From an uncultured Oscillospiraceae bacterium (GTDB lineage Bacteria > Bacillota > Clostridia > Oscillospirales > Oscillospiraceae), in contig CALWYA010000021.1 in NCBI GenBank assembly GCA_944385645.1, positions 1-13,125 on the forward strand: a stretch of DNA of 13,125 bases, in the 5' to 3' direction. Position 1 is the first letter of the stretch. Each line of letters starts with the position of its first letter. Below are positions 1 through 5,051 of the stretch, one piece after another. A model generated the notes under the pieces. The model was not told the DNA's origin, ran no database searches, and saw only the letters and a program-made list of their open reading frames with translations. The position numbers and the translations under genes were made by a program.

Positions 1-507
1 CCGGATGAGCACGTCCCGCATGAGGTTGGCGTTGTCCACGTTGTTGCCGTCGTCGGACAGGGCCACCGCTCCGGCGTCCTTCAGGGCCTCGGCGTCGGTG
101 GGCTCCTCCCCCCGCAGGCCCTTGGACACCGCGGCGATGGGATAGACCTCCACCCCGCAGCCCTGCCGGGCCCGGTTCAATACGTACTCCACCTGCTCCG
201 GGCAGTCCACCGCGGGGCTGGTGTTGGCCATGCAGGCCATGGCGGTGACTCCCCCGCGGGCGGCGGCGGCGCAGCCGGTGAGGATGTCCTCCTTATAGGT
301 CAGCCCGGGGTCCCGCAGGTGGACGTGCATGTCCACCAGACCCGGGGCCACCATCAGACCGGAGGCGTCGATCACCCGGTCGCAGCCCTCCAGGTCCAGC
401 CCCCGCTCCATCAGGGAGATGACCCCGTTCTCCACCAGCACGTCCTGCAGCACCACCGTGCCGGTCACCGGGAAGACCAGCCGGCCGTTTTTGATGAGTA
501 ATTTCAT
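1..507 (-). CDS. pyrC: Dihydroorotase, class I (5' part; gene continues beyond the left edge)
   Basis: Cyclises N-carbamoyl-aspartate to dihydroorotate in cytoplasmic pyrimidine synthesis. The 169 visible residues begin with MKLLIKNGRLV and carry the amidohydrolase metal motif DMHVHLRDPG at about 59-68 (His61 and His63 as metal ligands, Arg65 as substrate contact). Further along are the substrate-binding ANTSP at about 94-98 and the conserved SDDG at about 151-154. These are hallmarks of class I dihydroorotases, which normally run about 420-430 residues, so roughly 60% is missing off the left edge. The ATG complementary to 505-507 was chosen because GGAGGGAT lies a few bases upstream and a strong promoter precedes it. 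It is divergent from the YtxH-like gene. The role assignment is firm; allantoinase or dihydropyrimidinase are less likely given the HLRDPG and SDDG motifs. Confidence 0.93.
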   Translation of the reverse strand, partial: MKLLIKNGRLVFPVTGTVVLQDVLVENGVISLMERGLDLEGCDRVIDASGLMVAPGLVDMHVHLRDPGLTYKEDILTGCAAAARGGVTAMACMANTSPAVDCPEQVEYVLNRARQGCGVEVYPIAAVSKGLRGEEPTDAEALKDAGAVALSDDGNNVDNANLMRDVLIR

Positions 508-554
508 ACGATCCCTCCAGGGTAGGAACGCTGTGCGTCTGTTTCTGTTCCGCG

Positions 555-573
555 GCCGGGCCGACGGCCCGGC
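555..573 (-). promoter_or_regulatory. GC-rich hairpin in the pyrC leader
   Basis: GCCGGGCC (555-562) and GGCCCGGC (566-573) pair perfectly around a 3-base loop. The hairpin falls between the predicted pyrC transcription start and its ribosome binding site. No T run follows it on the minus strand, so it does not look like an intrinsic terminator. It could stabilise or structure the leader. I do not recognise a PyrR binding loop. Confidence 0.5.
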
Positions 574-592
574 TGCTTCATTCCAATCTTAA

Positions 593-621
593 ATTATACC
601 GGAAGCGCCAGCATTTAGCAA
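593..621 (-). promoter_or_regulatory. Sigma-A type promoter of pyrC
   Basis: Read on the minus strand, TTGCTA (complement of 616-621) and a perfect TATAAT (complement of 593-598) are separated by exactly 17 bases. Transcription would start near 586, giving a leader of about 80 nt before the pyrC start codon. Confidence 0.8.
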
Positions 622-698
622 CGGATTTTTCGCAATTTCCGGGGAGAATACAAAAGCGGAACATCCCACTTTCATTCCGACGGAAGGAGGCGATCGCC

Positions 699-881
699 AT
701 GCAGCACACCAGCGGCGCCGTGGGCAAATTTGTCACCGGCATGGCCGCCGGCATGGTGGCCGGAGCGGCCCTGGGGACCATGCTGGCCCCCTCGGGCCGG
801 GAGCTGAAAAAGGCGGCCCACCGGGCCGCCCGCAAGGTCAACCAGGCGGTGGACCACTTCACCGACTCCCTGGACCTGTGA
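699..881 (+). CDS. YtxH-like small protein
   Basis: This 60-residue protein has a Gly/Ala-rich hydrophobic stretch at about residues 11-30 (GKFVTGMAAGMVAGAALGTM), then LAPSGRELKKA and a basic amphipathic helix ending near VDHFTDSLDL. The arrangement, one short membrane-like segment, an LAP(x)sG turn and a Lys/Arg-rich helix, matches the YtxH/gas-vesicle-like family, whose molecular role is unclear. In Bacillus, ytxH is linked to general stress and stationary phase. The start has a strong GGAAGGAGG 8-10 bases upstream. The gene stands alone between a divergent pyrC and a strong terminator. The family call rests on composition and motif shape, so it is moderate; that it is a real gene is well supported by RBS and terminator. 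Confidence 0.72.
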   Translation: MQHTSGAVGKFVTGMAAGMVAGAALGTMLAPSGRELKKAAHRAARKVNQAVDHFTDSLDL

Positions 882-888
882 GGCAGAT

Positions 889-925
889 GGGCGGGCCGTG
901 AAAGCGGCCCGCCCGAGTATTTCCC
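889..925 (+). terminator. Intrinsic terminator after the YtxH-like gene
   Basis: GGGCGGGCCG (889-898) pairs perfectly with CGGCCCGCCC (905-914) around a TGAAAG loop, 8 bases after the stop codon. The T tail (GAGTATTTCCC) is weak but the 10-bp GC stem is very stable. Confidence 0.7.
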
Positions 926-960
926 TTTCAGGGAAGGTGGCCCGAAGGGGCGGATAAGAG
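919..960 (+). repeat. Small hairpin repeat module (GGGAAGGTG-CCCG type), copy 1
   Basis: TTCCCT (921-926) and AGGGAA (930-935) form a hairpin that runs into GGGAAGGTGGCCCGAAGGGG. Positions 931-955 match 4745-4769 in the second repeat cluster at 22 of 25 bases, and both copies carry a palindromic run just before. It is part of the gene-free stretch between the YtxH-like gene and the methyltransferase. Confidence 0.6.
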
Positions 961-993
961 GTTTCTAGTCATTCGCCCCGTCCGTTAGGATTC

Positions 994-1044
994 GTAGGGG
1001 CGGCCCCATGTGGCCGTCCGCGGGCGCACACTGTGCGCCCCTAC
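994..1044. repeat. REPIN-like inverted pair of GTAGGGG-headed hairpins
   Basis: The stretch opens with GTAGGGGCGGCC and closes with GCGCCCCTAC, so two GTAG-headed hairpins face each other within 51 bp. The left unit (994-1016) is identical over 23 bases to 4700-4722. The right unit (1022-1044), read in reverse, differs from 4553-4575 at one of 23 bases. A GTAG tetranucleotide at the foot of a GC-rich hairpin, and inverted pairing of two such units, is the known layout of REP/REPIN elements. Assignment to a RAYT-mobilised family is inference; no transposase gene is in the window. Confidence 0.65.
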
Positions 1045-1070
1045 GGACGACAACGGACTGCCTGCGCGCG

Positions 1071-1181
1071 CCGAGGTCGTCGCGCGCCACGAAAATACGC
1101 GTTATGTAGGGCGGGGGACGACTCCCCCTATCAGGGGGAGATGGCCGAAGGCCAAAGGGGGTAGGGGACTGCCCCCGCCGC
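1071..1181. repeat. 111-bp dispersed direct repeat, copy 1
   Basis: Aligns without gaps to 4941-5051, with 100 of 111 positions identical by eye. It starts at CCGAGGTCGTC, contains the palindrome CTCCCCCTATCAGGGGGAG followed by ATGGCCGAAGGCC, and ends at ACTGCCCCCGCCGC. An internal GTAGGGC-headed hairpin (from 1106) is also present. No convincing coding capacity; open frames across it are chance products of GC bias. Confidence 0.85.
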
Positions 1182-1207
1182 GGGCCGCCGAGGGCGGCGG
1201 CCCCTAC
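1161..1207. repeat. Second REPIN-like inverted pair
   Basis: Begins GTAGGGGACTGCCCC and ends GGCGGCGGCCCCTAC, so again two GTAG-headed units face each other. The right unit (1182-1207) is the exact reverse complement, over all 26 bases, of 4838-4863. It overlaps the last 21 bases of the 111-bp repeat, so the modules are nested or were inserted next to each other. Confidence 0.6.
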
Positions 1208-1399
1208 GGGTGGACGACCGCCGGGCTGAAGAGAGAATATATGGGGCCCCCGCCGAAGCCCAGCGGCGGCGGCCGCGGGTTCGGTGGGGAGAGGAGGAGC
1301 AGCGGAATGAGGGAGCTTTCGCCGCCAGGCGGAAGCGAGGGATATGGAGCTTGCGACGACGAAGGGGCGGCCTTTGGCCGCCCGCATCCTCTGCCCCGC
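1208..1399. other. Gene-free GC-rich spacer with small hairpins
   Basis: No open frame here has a plausible ribosome binding site and family match. The stretch holds CCGCCG-AAGCCCAG-CGGCGG (about 1251-1270) and a 9-bp stem GCTTTCGCC/GGCGGAAGC with one G-T pair (about 1316-1337). It reads like further repeat debris, but no second copy is in the window. Confidence 0.4.
1365..1383 (-). terminator. Probable terminator of the methyltransferase gene
   Basis: GGGCGGCC (1365-1372) and GGCCGCCC (1376-1383) pair perfectly around three bases, 17 bases beyond the methyltransferase stop codon on the minus strand. The following minus-strand sequence (CTTCGTCG) is only slightly T-rich, so termination strength is uncertain. 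Confidence 0.5.
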
Positions 1400-2017
1400 T
1401 CACGGCTCCACCGTGAGCCCCGGCCGGCCGCCCTTGACCGCCTCAACCAGAAGGAGAGCGGGGGAATGGGCGGGGGAGTGGGCGACCAGCTTCAGCCGCT
1501 TGGGCTCCAGCCCATGGGCCCGCAGGGTACACAGTACGTCGCACAGCCGCTCCGGCCGGTGGCACAGGGCGAACCGCCCCCCGTTTTTCAGCAGCCGCCC
1601 GGCGGCGGCGCACAGCTCCTCCAATCCCCCATGGAGCTCCATCCGGGCGGGGTCGTTCCCCCTCCCGCTGCTCGGGGGAAAGTAGGGCGGGTTGGACACC
1701 ACCAGGTCGAAGACCCCGGCGGGGAGGGGGGCCTCCCGCCAGTCCCCCAGGACGAGTTCCCCCGGCAGGCCGTTGGCCGCCAGGTTGTCCCGGGCGGTCC
1801 GGGCGGCCAGGGGGTCCCGCTCCACCCCGGTCAGAGACAGCCCCTCGGCCCGCCGGGCCAGCATCAGGAGGAGCGCCCCGCTCCCGGTCCCCAGGTCGCA
1901 CACCCGCCACCGGGGCCTGACGGTGGCGAACTCCCCCAGGGCCAGGGCGTCGCCCCCCAGGGGGAACACCCCCTCCGGCCACGACAGGGTATAGGGCCCC
2001 AGCTGCTCCCGCCCCAC
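1400..2017 (-). CDS. N6-adenine methyltransferase, TrmN6/YabB type (tRNA1-Val A37 candidate)
   Basis: SAM-dependent methyltransferase of about 205 residues. Motif I is VCDLGTGSG at about 39-47, the acidic SAM-ribose region GVERDP at about 64-69, and the N6-amino catalytic motif NPPY at about 109-112. NPPY marks amino-group methylation of adenine (or glutamine), and the N-terminal PEGVFPLGGDALAL resembles the FRFgtDAvLLa segment of TrmN6/YabB. The start is read as GTG (complement of 2015-2017) because GGAGGGATC lies just upstream; a longer in-frame reading to 2170 would lack an RBS and overlap the rsmI start. Slightly shorter than the usual 240-250. In many Firmicutes yabB is co-directional with rsmI (yabC); here it is divergent. 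Substrate is inferred from family and neighbourhood; HemK/PrmC is less likely. Confidence 0.8.
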   Translation of the reverse strand: MGREQLGPYTLSWPEGVFPLGGDALALGEFATVRPRWRVCDLGTGSGALLLMLARRAEGLSLTGVERDPLAARTARDNLAANGLPGELVLGDWREAPLPAGVFDLVVSNPPYFPPSSGRGNDPARMELHGGLEELCAAAGRLLKNGGRFALCHRPERLCDVLCTLRAHGLEPKRLKLVAHSPAHSPALLLVEAVKGGRPGLTVEP

Positions 2018-2106
2018 GGCGATCCCTCCTTTTTTCGTCCGCCGCCGGAACTGGTGGTCCCGGCGCGCAAAATATCGAGAAAAGGATACCATAAACGGGA
2101 AGAACG

Positions 2107-2115
2107 TGCTATAAT
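2107..2115 (+). promoter_or_regulatory. Extended -10 promoter of rsmI
   Basis: TGC immediately before a perfect TATAAT (2110-2115) makes a TGn extended -10. No good -35 is present at the usual distance (TACCAT at 2087-2092), which is typical of extended -10 promoters. Start of transcription near 2122 leaves about 35 nt before the rsmI ATG. Confidence 0.7.
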
Positions 2116-2157
2116 ATTTTGAAAACTTTCGGGCGCGGCCCGGGGAGGGAGAGGACG

Positions 2158-2988
2158 ATGAGCGGGACACTCTATCTGGTGCCCACCCCCATCGGCAATC
2201 TGGGGGACATCTCCCGGCGGATGGCGGAGGCGTTGACCCAGGCGGACTTCATCGCCGCCGAGGACACCCGGGTGACGGTGAAGCTCCTCAACCACCTGGG
2301 GATCAAAAAGCCCATGGTGACCTACCACCGCCACAACTGCCAGGACATGGGCGCCGTGGTGGCCGACCGGCTGCTGGCCGGGGAGAGCTGCGCCCTGGTC
2401 ACCGACGCGGGCACCCCCGCCGTCTCCGACCCGGGGGAGGAGCTGGTGGCCCGGTGCGTCCAGCTGGACATCCCGGTGGTGTCCATCCCCGGCCCCTGCG
2501 CCCTGGTCACCGCCCTGGCCGTCTCCGGCCAGCCCACCGGGCGGTTCACCTTCGAGGGCTTTCTGCCCATGAACAAGAAGAACCGCCGCGCCCGGCTGGA
2601 ACAGCTCCGGGGGGAGGAGCGGACCCTGATCTTCTACGAGGCCCCCCACAAGCTGGCCGCCACCCTCCGGGATCTGGCGGACACCCTGGGCCCCGACCGG
2701 CCCGTCTCCCTGTGCCGGGAACTGACCAAGCTCCACGAGGAGGTGGTCCGCACCACCCTGGGGGCGGCGGCGGAGAGATACCGGGACGAGCCCCCCAGGG
2801 GGGAATTCGTGCTGGTGGTCCGGGGAGCGGAGCCCCGGGAGGAGGCGCCCGCCGATTGGGAGGACGGCCTGCTGCTGGTGGAGCGGCTCCGGGAGGAGGG
2901 ACTGTCCCTCCGGGACGCGGTGAAGCGGGCGGCCAAGGAGCTGGGCCTGTCCCGGAATGAGCTGTACGACCGGGCGGTGGGGAAATAG
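2158..2988 (+). CDS. rsmI: 16S rRNA (cytidine1402-2'-O)-methyltransferase RsmI
   Basis: Methylates the ribose of C1402 in the decoding centre of 16S rRNA using SAM. The 276-residue protein shows the tetrapyrrole-methylase-like fold signature in order: YLVPTPIGNLGD (6-17), AAEDTR (33-38), VTDAGTPAVSDPG (81-93), then SIPGPCALVTAL, FEGFLP, RTLIFYEAPHKL and SLCRELTKLHEEV. The C-terminal region (LSLRDAVKRAAKELGLSRNELYDRAV) is the small helical domain usual in RsmI. Length fits the family (about 280). The ATG at 2158 is preferred over an in-frame ATG at 2119 because GGGAGGGAGAGG lies 5-15 bases upstream and the homologous part begins there. It is co-directional with murC but 92 bp apart, with a possible separate murC promoter. 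Confidence 0.95.
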   Translation: MSGTLYLVPTPIGNLGDISRRMAEALTQADFIAAEDTRVTVKLLNHLGIKKPMVTYHRHNCQDMGAVVADRLLAGESCALVTDAGTPAVSDPGEELVARCVQLDIPVVSIPGPCALVTALAVSGQPTGRFTFEGFLPMNKKNRRARLEQLRGEERTLIFYEAPHKLAATLRDLADTLGPDRPVSLCRELTKLHEEVVRTTLGAAAERYRDEPPRGEFVLVVRGAEPREEAPADWEDGLLLVERLREEGLSLRDAVKRAAKELGLSRNELYDRAVGK

Positions 2989-2992
2989 ACGG

Positions 2993-3020
2993 TTTACCGG
3001 CCGGTCCCACTGGATAAGAT
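2993..3020 (+). promoter_or_regulatory. Possible murC promoter
   Basis: TTTACC (2993-2998) and TAAGAT (3015-3020) are each 4 of 6 to consensus with a 16-base spacer, in the gap after rsmI. There is no terminator after rsmI, so murC may also be read through from the rsmI promoter. Confidence 0.35.
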
Positions 3021-3080
3021 GAAGACACGCCCGCCCCCCTCCGCATAGCATGGGGGAGAGGGCGAAGGGGGAGAGAGGCA

Positions 3081-4499
3081 ATGATGGAGCAGAAGATCCA
3101 AACTTACATCAAGCCGGGGGAGAAGGTCCACCTGGTGGGCATCGGGGGGGTCTCCATGGCCCCCCTGGCCGAGGTGCTGAAGGGCAAGGGGCTGGGGGTC
3201 ACCGGCTCCGATATGCGAGAGGGGCCGGCGGTGGACCGCCTCCGGTCCCTGGGCATCCCGGTGGCCATCGGCCACCGGGGGGAGAACGTGGCCGGGGCGG
3301 GGTGCGTCATCCGCACCGCCGCCGTCCACGACGACAACCCGGAGATCGCCGCCGCCCGGGCGGCGGGCATCCCGGTGTTCGAGCGGGCCCAGGCCTGGGG
3401 GGCCCTCATGTCCCGCTATCAAAACGCCCTGTGCGTGGCGGGCACCCACGGCAAGACCACCACCACCTCCATGTGTACCCACATCTTCCTGGCCGCCGGC
3501 CGGGACCCCTCGGTGATGATCGGGGGCTTCCTGCCTATTCTGGGGGCGGGCCACCGGGTGGGCCATGGGGACACCATCATCGCCGAGTCCTGCGAGTACT
3601 GCAACTCCTTCCTGTCCTTCTGCCCCACAGTGGCGGTCATCTTGAATGTGGAGGAGGACCACCTGGACTTTTTTAAGGATCTGGCGGACATCCAGCGGTC
3701 CTTCCGGGCCTTCGCCCAGCTGGTGCCGGAGGACGGGGGCCGGGTGGTGGTCAACGGCGACAACCCCCACGCCGTACAGGCGGTGGAGAACTGCGGCAGG
3801 GACGTGTTCCGGTTCAGCGTCGCCGACCCCGCCGCCGACGGCACGACGGCCAACCTCACCTGGGAGCGGGGCCTGCCCACCTTTGACGTCCTGATCCACG
3901 GGGAGCGGTACGCCCACGTCTCTCTGCGGGTGGGCGGGGCCCACAACGTGTCCAACGCTCTGGCCGCCGCCTGCGCCGCCTGGGTGCTGGGGGTGCCCGG
4001 CTCCGCCGTGGAGGAGGGGCTGGACGCCTTCACCGGGGCGGGCCGCCGCTTCGAGAAGAAGGGGACCTTCCACGGGGCCGACGTGTACGACGACTACGCC
4101 CACCACCCCGACGAGCTCCACGTCCTGCTGACCATGGCCCGGACCCTGGGCTACCGGCGGATCATCTGCGCCTTCCAGCCCCACACCTACTCCCGCACCG
4201 CCGCCCTGTTCGACCGGTTCGTGGAGGAGTTGAAGCTGGCCGACGTGGCCGTCCTGGCGGAGATCTACGCCGCCCGGGAGCAGAACACCCTGGGCGTCTC
4301 CTCCCGAGACCTGGCGGAGCGCATCCCCGGCAGCGTCTACTGCGCCGACCTGGAGGAGGTCGCCGCCCGCCTCCGGGAGCTGGCCCGGCCGGGGGACCTG
4401 ATCCTCACCGTGGGGGCAGGGGACATCTTCCGGGCGGGAGAGATGCTGGTGGAGAGCGGAGACAGAATGCAGAATGCAGGAATGCAGAATGTAGAATGA
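3081..4499 (+). CDS. murC: UDP-N-acetylmuramate--L-alanine ligase
   Basis: Adds L-Ala to UDP-MurNAc, the first peptide-forming step of cytoplasmic peptidoglycan precursor synthesis, using ATP. The 472 residues show the N-terminal UDP-binding GIGGVSM at 20-26, the Mur ligase P-loop GTHGKTTTT at 121-129, ESCEYCNSFL from 169 (MurC-typical glutamates), NVEEDHLDFF from 189, then DDYAHHPDEL from 337 and FQPHTYSRT at 365-373 in the C-terminal domain. DDYAHHP is diagnostic for MurC over MurD/E/F. The ATG at 3081 or the adjacent ATG at 3084 could start it; a GA-rich RBS (GGGGGAGAGAGG) ends a few bases upstream. The last residues (about GDRMQNAGMQNVE) are encoded by a degenerate tandem repeat, so the C-terminus looks extended by repeat sequence. 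It stands alone, without other mur genes nearby. Confidence 0.95.
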   Translation: MMEQKIQTYIKPGEKVHLVGIGGVSMAPLAEVLKGKGLGVTGSDMREGPAVDRLRSLGIPVAIGHRGENVAGAGCVIRTAAVHDDNPEIAAARAAGIPVFERAQAWGALMSRYQNALCVAGTHGKTTTTSMCTHIFLAAGRDPSVMIGGFLPILGAGHRVGHGDTIIAESCEYCNSFLSFCPTVAVILNVEEDHLDFFKDLADIQRSFRAFAQLVPEDGGRVVVNGDNPHAVQAVENCGRDVFRFSVADPAADGTTANLTWERGLPTFDVLIHGERYAHVSLRVGGAHNVSNALAAACAAWVLGVPGSAVEEGLDAFTGAGRRFEKKGTFHGADVYDDYAHHPDELHVLLTMARTLGYRRIICAFQPHTYSRTAALFDRFVEELKLADVAVLAEIYAAREQNTLGVSSRDLAERIPGSVYCADLEEVAARLRELARPGDLILTVGAGDIFRAGEMLVESGDRMQNAGMQNVE

Positions 4500-4527
4500 A
4501 TTAGGAATGAGGAGTTAGGGGTTAGAA
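4463..4527 (+). repeat. Degenerate short tandem repeat over the murC stop codon
   Basis: Successive units CAGAATG, CAGAATG, CAGGAATG, CAGAATG, TAGAATG, then GAATTAGGAATGAGG and GTTAGGGGTTAG. The repeat starts inside murC and continues past its TGA (4497-4499). Its AT-richer, purine-heavy composition is unlike the flanking gene. Confidence 0.75.
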
Positions 4528-4552
4528 ATTATTTTTTGGACCCCCGCCGTTT

Positions 4553-4575
4553 GTAGGGGCGCACATTGTGCGCCC
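4553..4575 (+). repeat. REP-like hairpin, GTAG head (unit A)
   Basis: GTAG followed by GGGCGCACA (4557-4565) and TGTGCGCCC (4567-4575), perfectly self-complementary. One mismatch in 23 to the reverse complement of 1022-1044. Confidence 0.65.
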
Positions 4576-4580
4576 GCCCC

Positions 4581-4676
4581 GTCATTCCGAGGCCCCGGAG
4601 GGGCCGTGGGGATCCGTTTCTCTTTGGACGGAGAGACGGATTGCTGCGTCGGGCCTGCGGCCCTCCTCGCAATGAC
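4581..4676. repeat. 96-bp cruciform-like palindromic element (GTCATTCCGAG type)
   Basis: Terminal inverted repeats GTCATTCCGAG (4581-4591) and CTCGCAATGAC (4666-4676) differ at one of 11 positions. Inside are GGCCCC/GGGGCC (4591-4596/4600-4605), ATCCGTTTCTC/GAGAGACGGAT (4612-4622/4631-4641, one mismatch) and GGGCC/GGCCC (4651-4655/4659-4663), giving a three-armed cruciform. From memory, GTCATTGCGAG-ended palindromes are dispersed in many bacterial genomes; this could be a MITE-like relative. No coding content. Confidence 0.7.
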
Positions 4677-4699
4677 AAAAAACGAACCGGTGTGCCGCC

Positions 4700-4725
4700 G
4701 TAGGGGCGGCCCCATGTGGCCGCCC
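4700..4725 (+). repeat. REP-like hairpin, GTAG head (unit B)
   Basis: GTAG then GGGCGGCC (4704-4711), loop CCATGT, GGCCGCCC (4718-4725), a perfect 8-bp stem. The first 23 bases are identical to 994-1016. Confidence 0.7.
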
Positions 4726-4730
4726 GCCGT

Positions 4731-4769
4731 ACCTTCCCCCTGGGGGGAAGGTGACCCGCAGGGCCGGAT
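4731..4769 (+). repeat. Small hairpin repeat module (GGGAAGGTG-CCCG type), copy 2
   Basis: ACCTTCCCC (4731-4739) pairs with GGGGAAGGT (4744-4752), then continues GACCCGCAGGGCCGGAT. Positions 4745-4769 match 931-955 at 22 of 25 bases. Confidence 0.6.
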
Positions 4770-4793
4770 GGGGGGCGCCCTGCCCGCCACCAT

Positions 4794-4819
4794 GTAGGGG
4801 CGGAGCTATGTGTCCGCCC
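4794..4819 (+). repeat. REP-like hairpin, GTAG head (unit C)
   Basis: GTAG then GGGCGGA (4798-4804), loop GCTATGTG, TCCGCCC (4813-4819), a 7-bp stem. Same head as units A, B and D, with a different but still paired arm. Confidence 0.6.
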
Positions 4820-4837
4820 TGCCCCTGGCGATCACCT

Positions 4838-4863
4838 GTAGGGGCCGCCGCCCTCGGCGGCCC
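4838..4863 (+). repeat. REP-like hairpin, GTAG head (unit D)
   Basis: GTAG then GGGCCGCC (4842-4849), loop GCCCTC, GGCGGCCC (4856-4863). All 26 bases equal the reverse complement of 1182-1207. Confidence 0.7.
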
Positions 4864-4868
4864 TTTGC

Positions 4869-4896
4869 CTTCCCCCTGGGAGGGGGAAGCTTTTTT
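4869..4896 (+). terminator. Terminator-like hairpin inside the repeat cluster
   Basis: CTTCCCCCT (4869-4877) pairs with AGGGGGAAG (4881-4889) around GGG and is followed by C and six T (4891-4896). It is formally an intrinsic terminator on the plus strand and the first such signal downstream of murC, about 370 bp past the stop. The stem resembles the GGGAAGGTG-type repeat hairpin, so a repeat may serve as the terminator. Confidence 0.55.
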
Positions 4897-4907
4897 GCGT
4901 GGGGCGC

Positions 4908-5051
4908 GACGACCTCGGCGCGCCCTGGCCCTGGCGCCTGCCGAGGTCGTCAGGCGCCACGAAAATACACGCTATGTAGGGCGGAGGACGACTCTCTCGA
5001 TCAGGGGGAGATGGCCGAAGGCCAGAGTGGGTGGGGGACTGCCCCCGCCGC
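4908..5051. repeat. 111-bp dispersed direct repeat, copy 2 (4941-5051), with an added inverted arm
   Basis: 4941-5051 aligns gap-free to 1071-1181 with about 11 mismatches. Just upstream, GACGACCTCGG (4908-4918) is the exact reverse complement of CCGAGGTCGTC (4941-4951), so this copy begins in an 11-bp perfect inverted repeat. Short open frames here are repeat translations, not genes. Confidence 0.85.

Noticed and set aside
620..651. SigH-like promoter for the YtxH-like gene (AACGGATTT ... GGAGAAT)
   Set aside because: Boxes are close to consensus, but the 14-base gap is too long for the usual 11-12.
1010..2122. 370-codon plus-strand open frame starting inside a repeat
   Set aside because: It opens at the ATG within the REP-like unit, has no RBS, is extreme in Pro/Gly/Arg and runs antisense to the methyltransferase with its SAM motifs. 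A GC-bias shadow.
1864..3081. 405-codon minus-strand open frame
   Set aside because: Antisense to rsmI, low-complexity Gly/Gln/His composition and no family match.
2994..4184. 396-codon minus-strand open frame
   Set aside because: Antisense to murC, whose own frame carries every expected ligase motif.
994..5051. CRISPR array
   Set aside because: Repeats are not evenly spaced, are few, vary in arm sequence and have no unique spacers of constant length.
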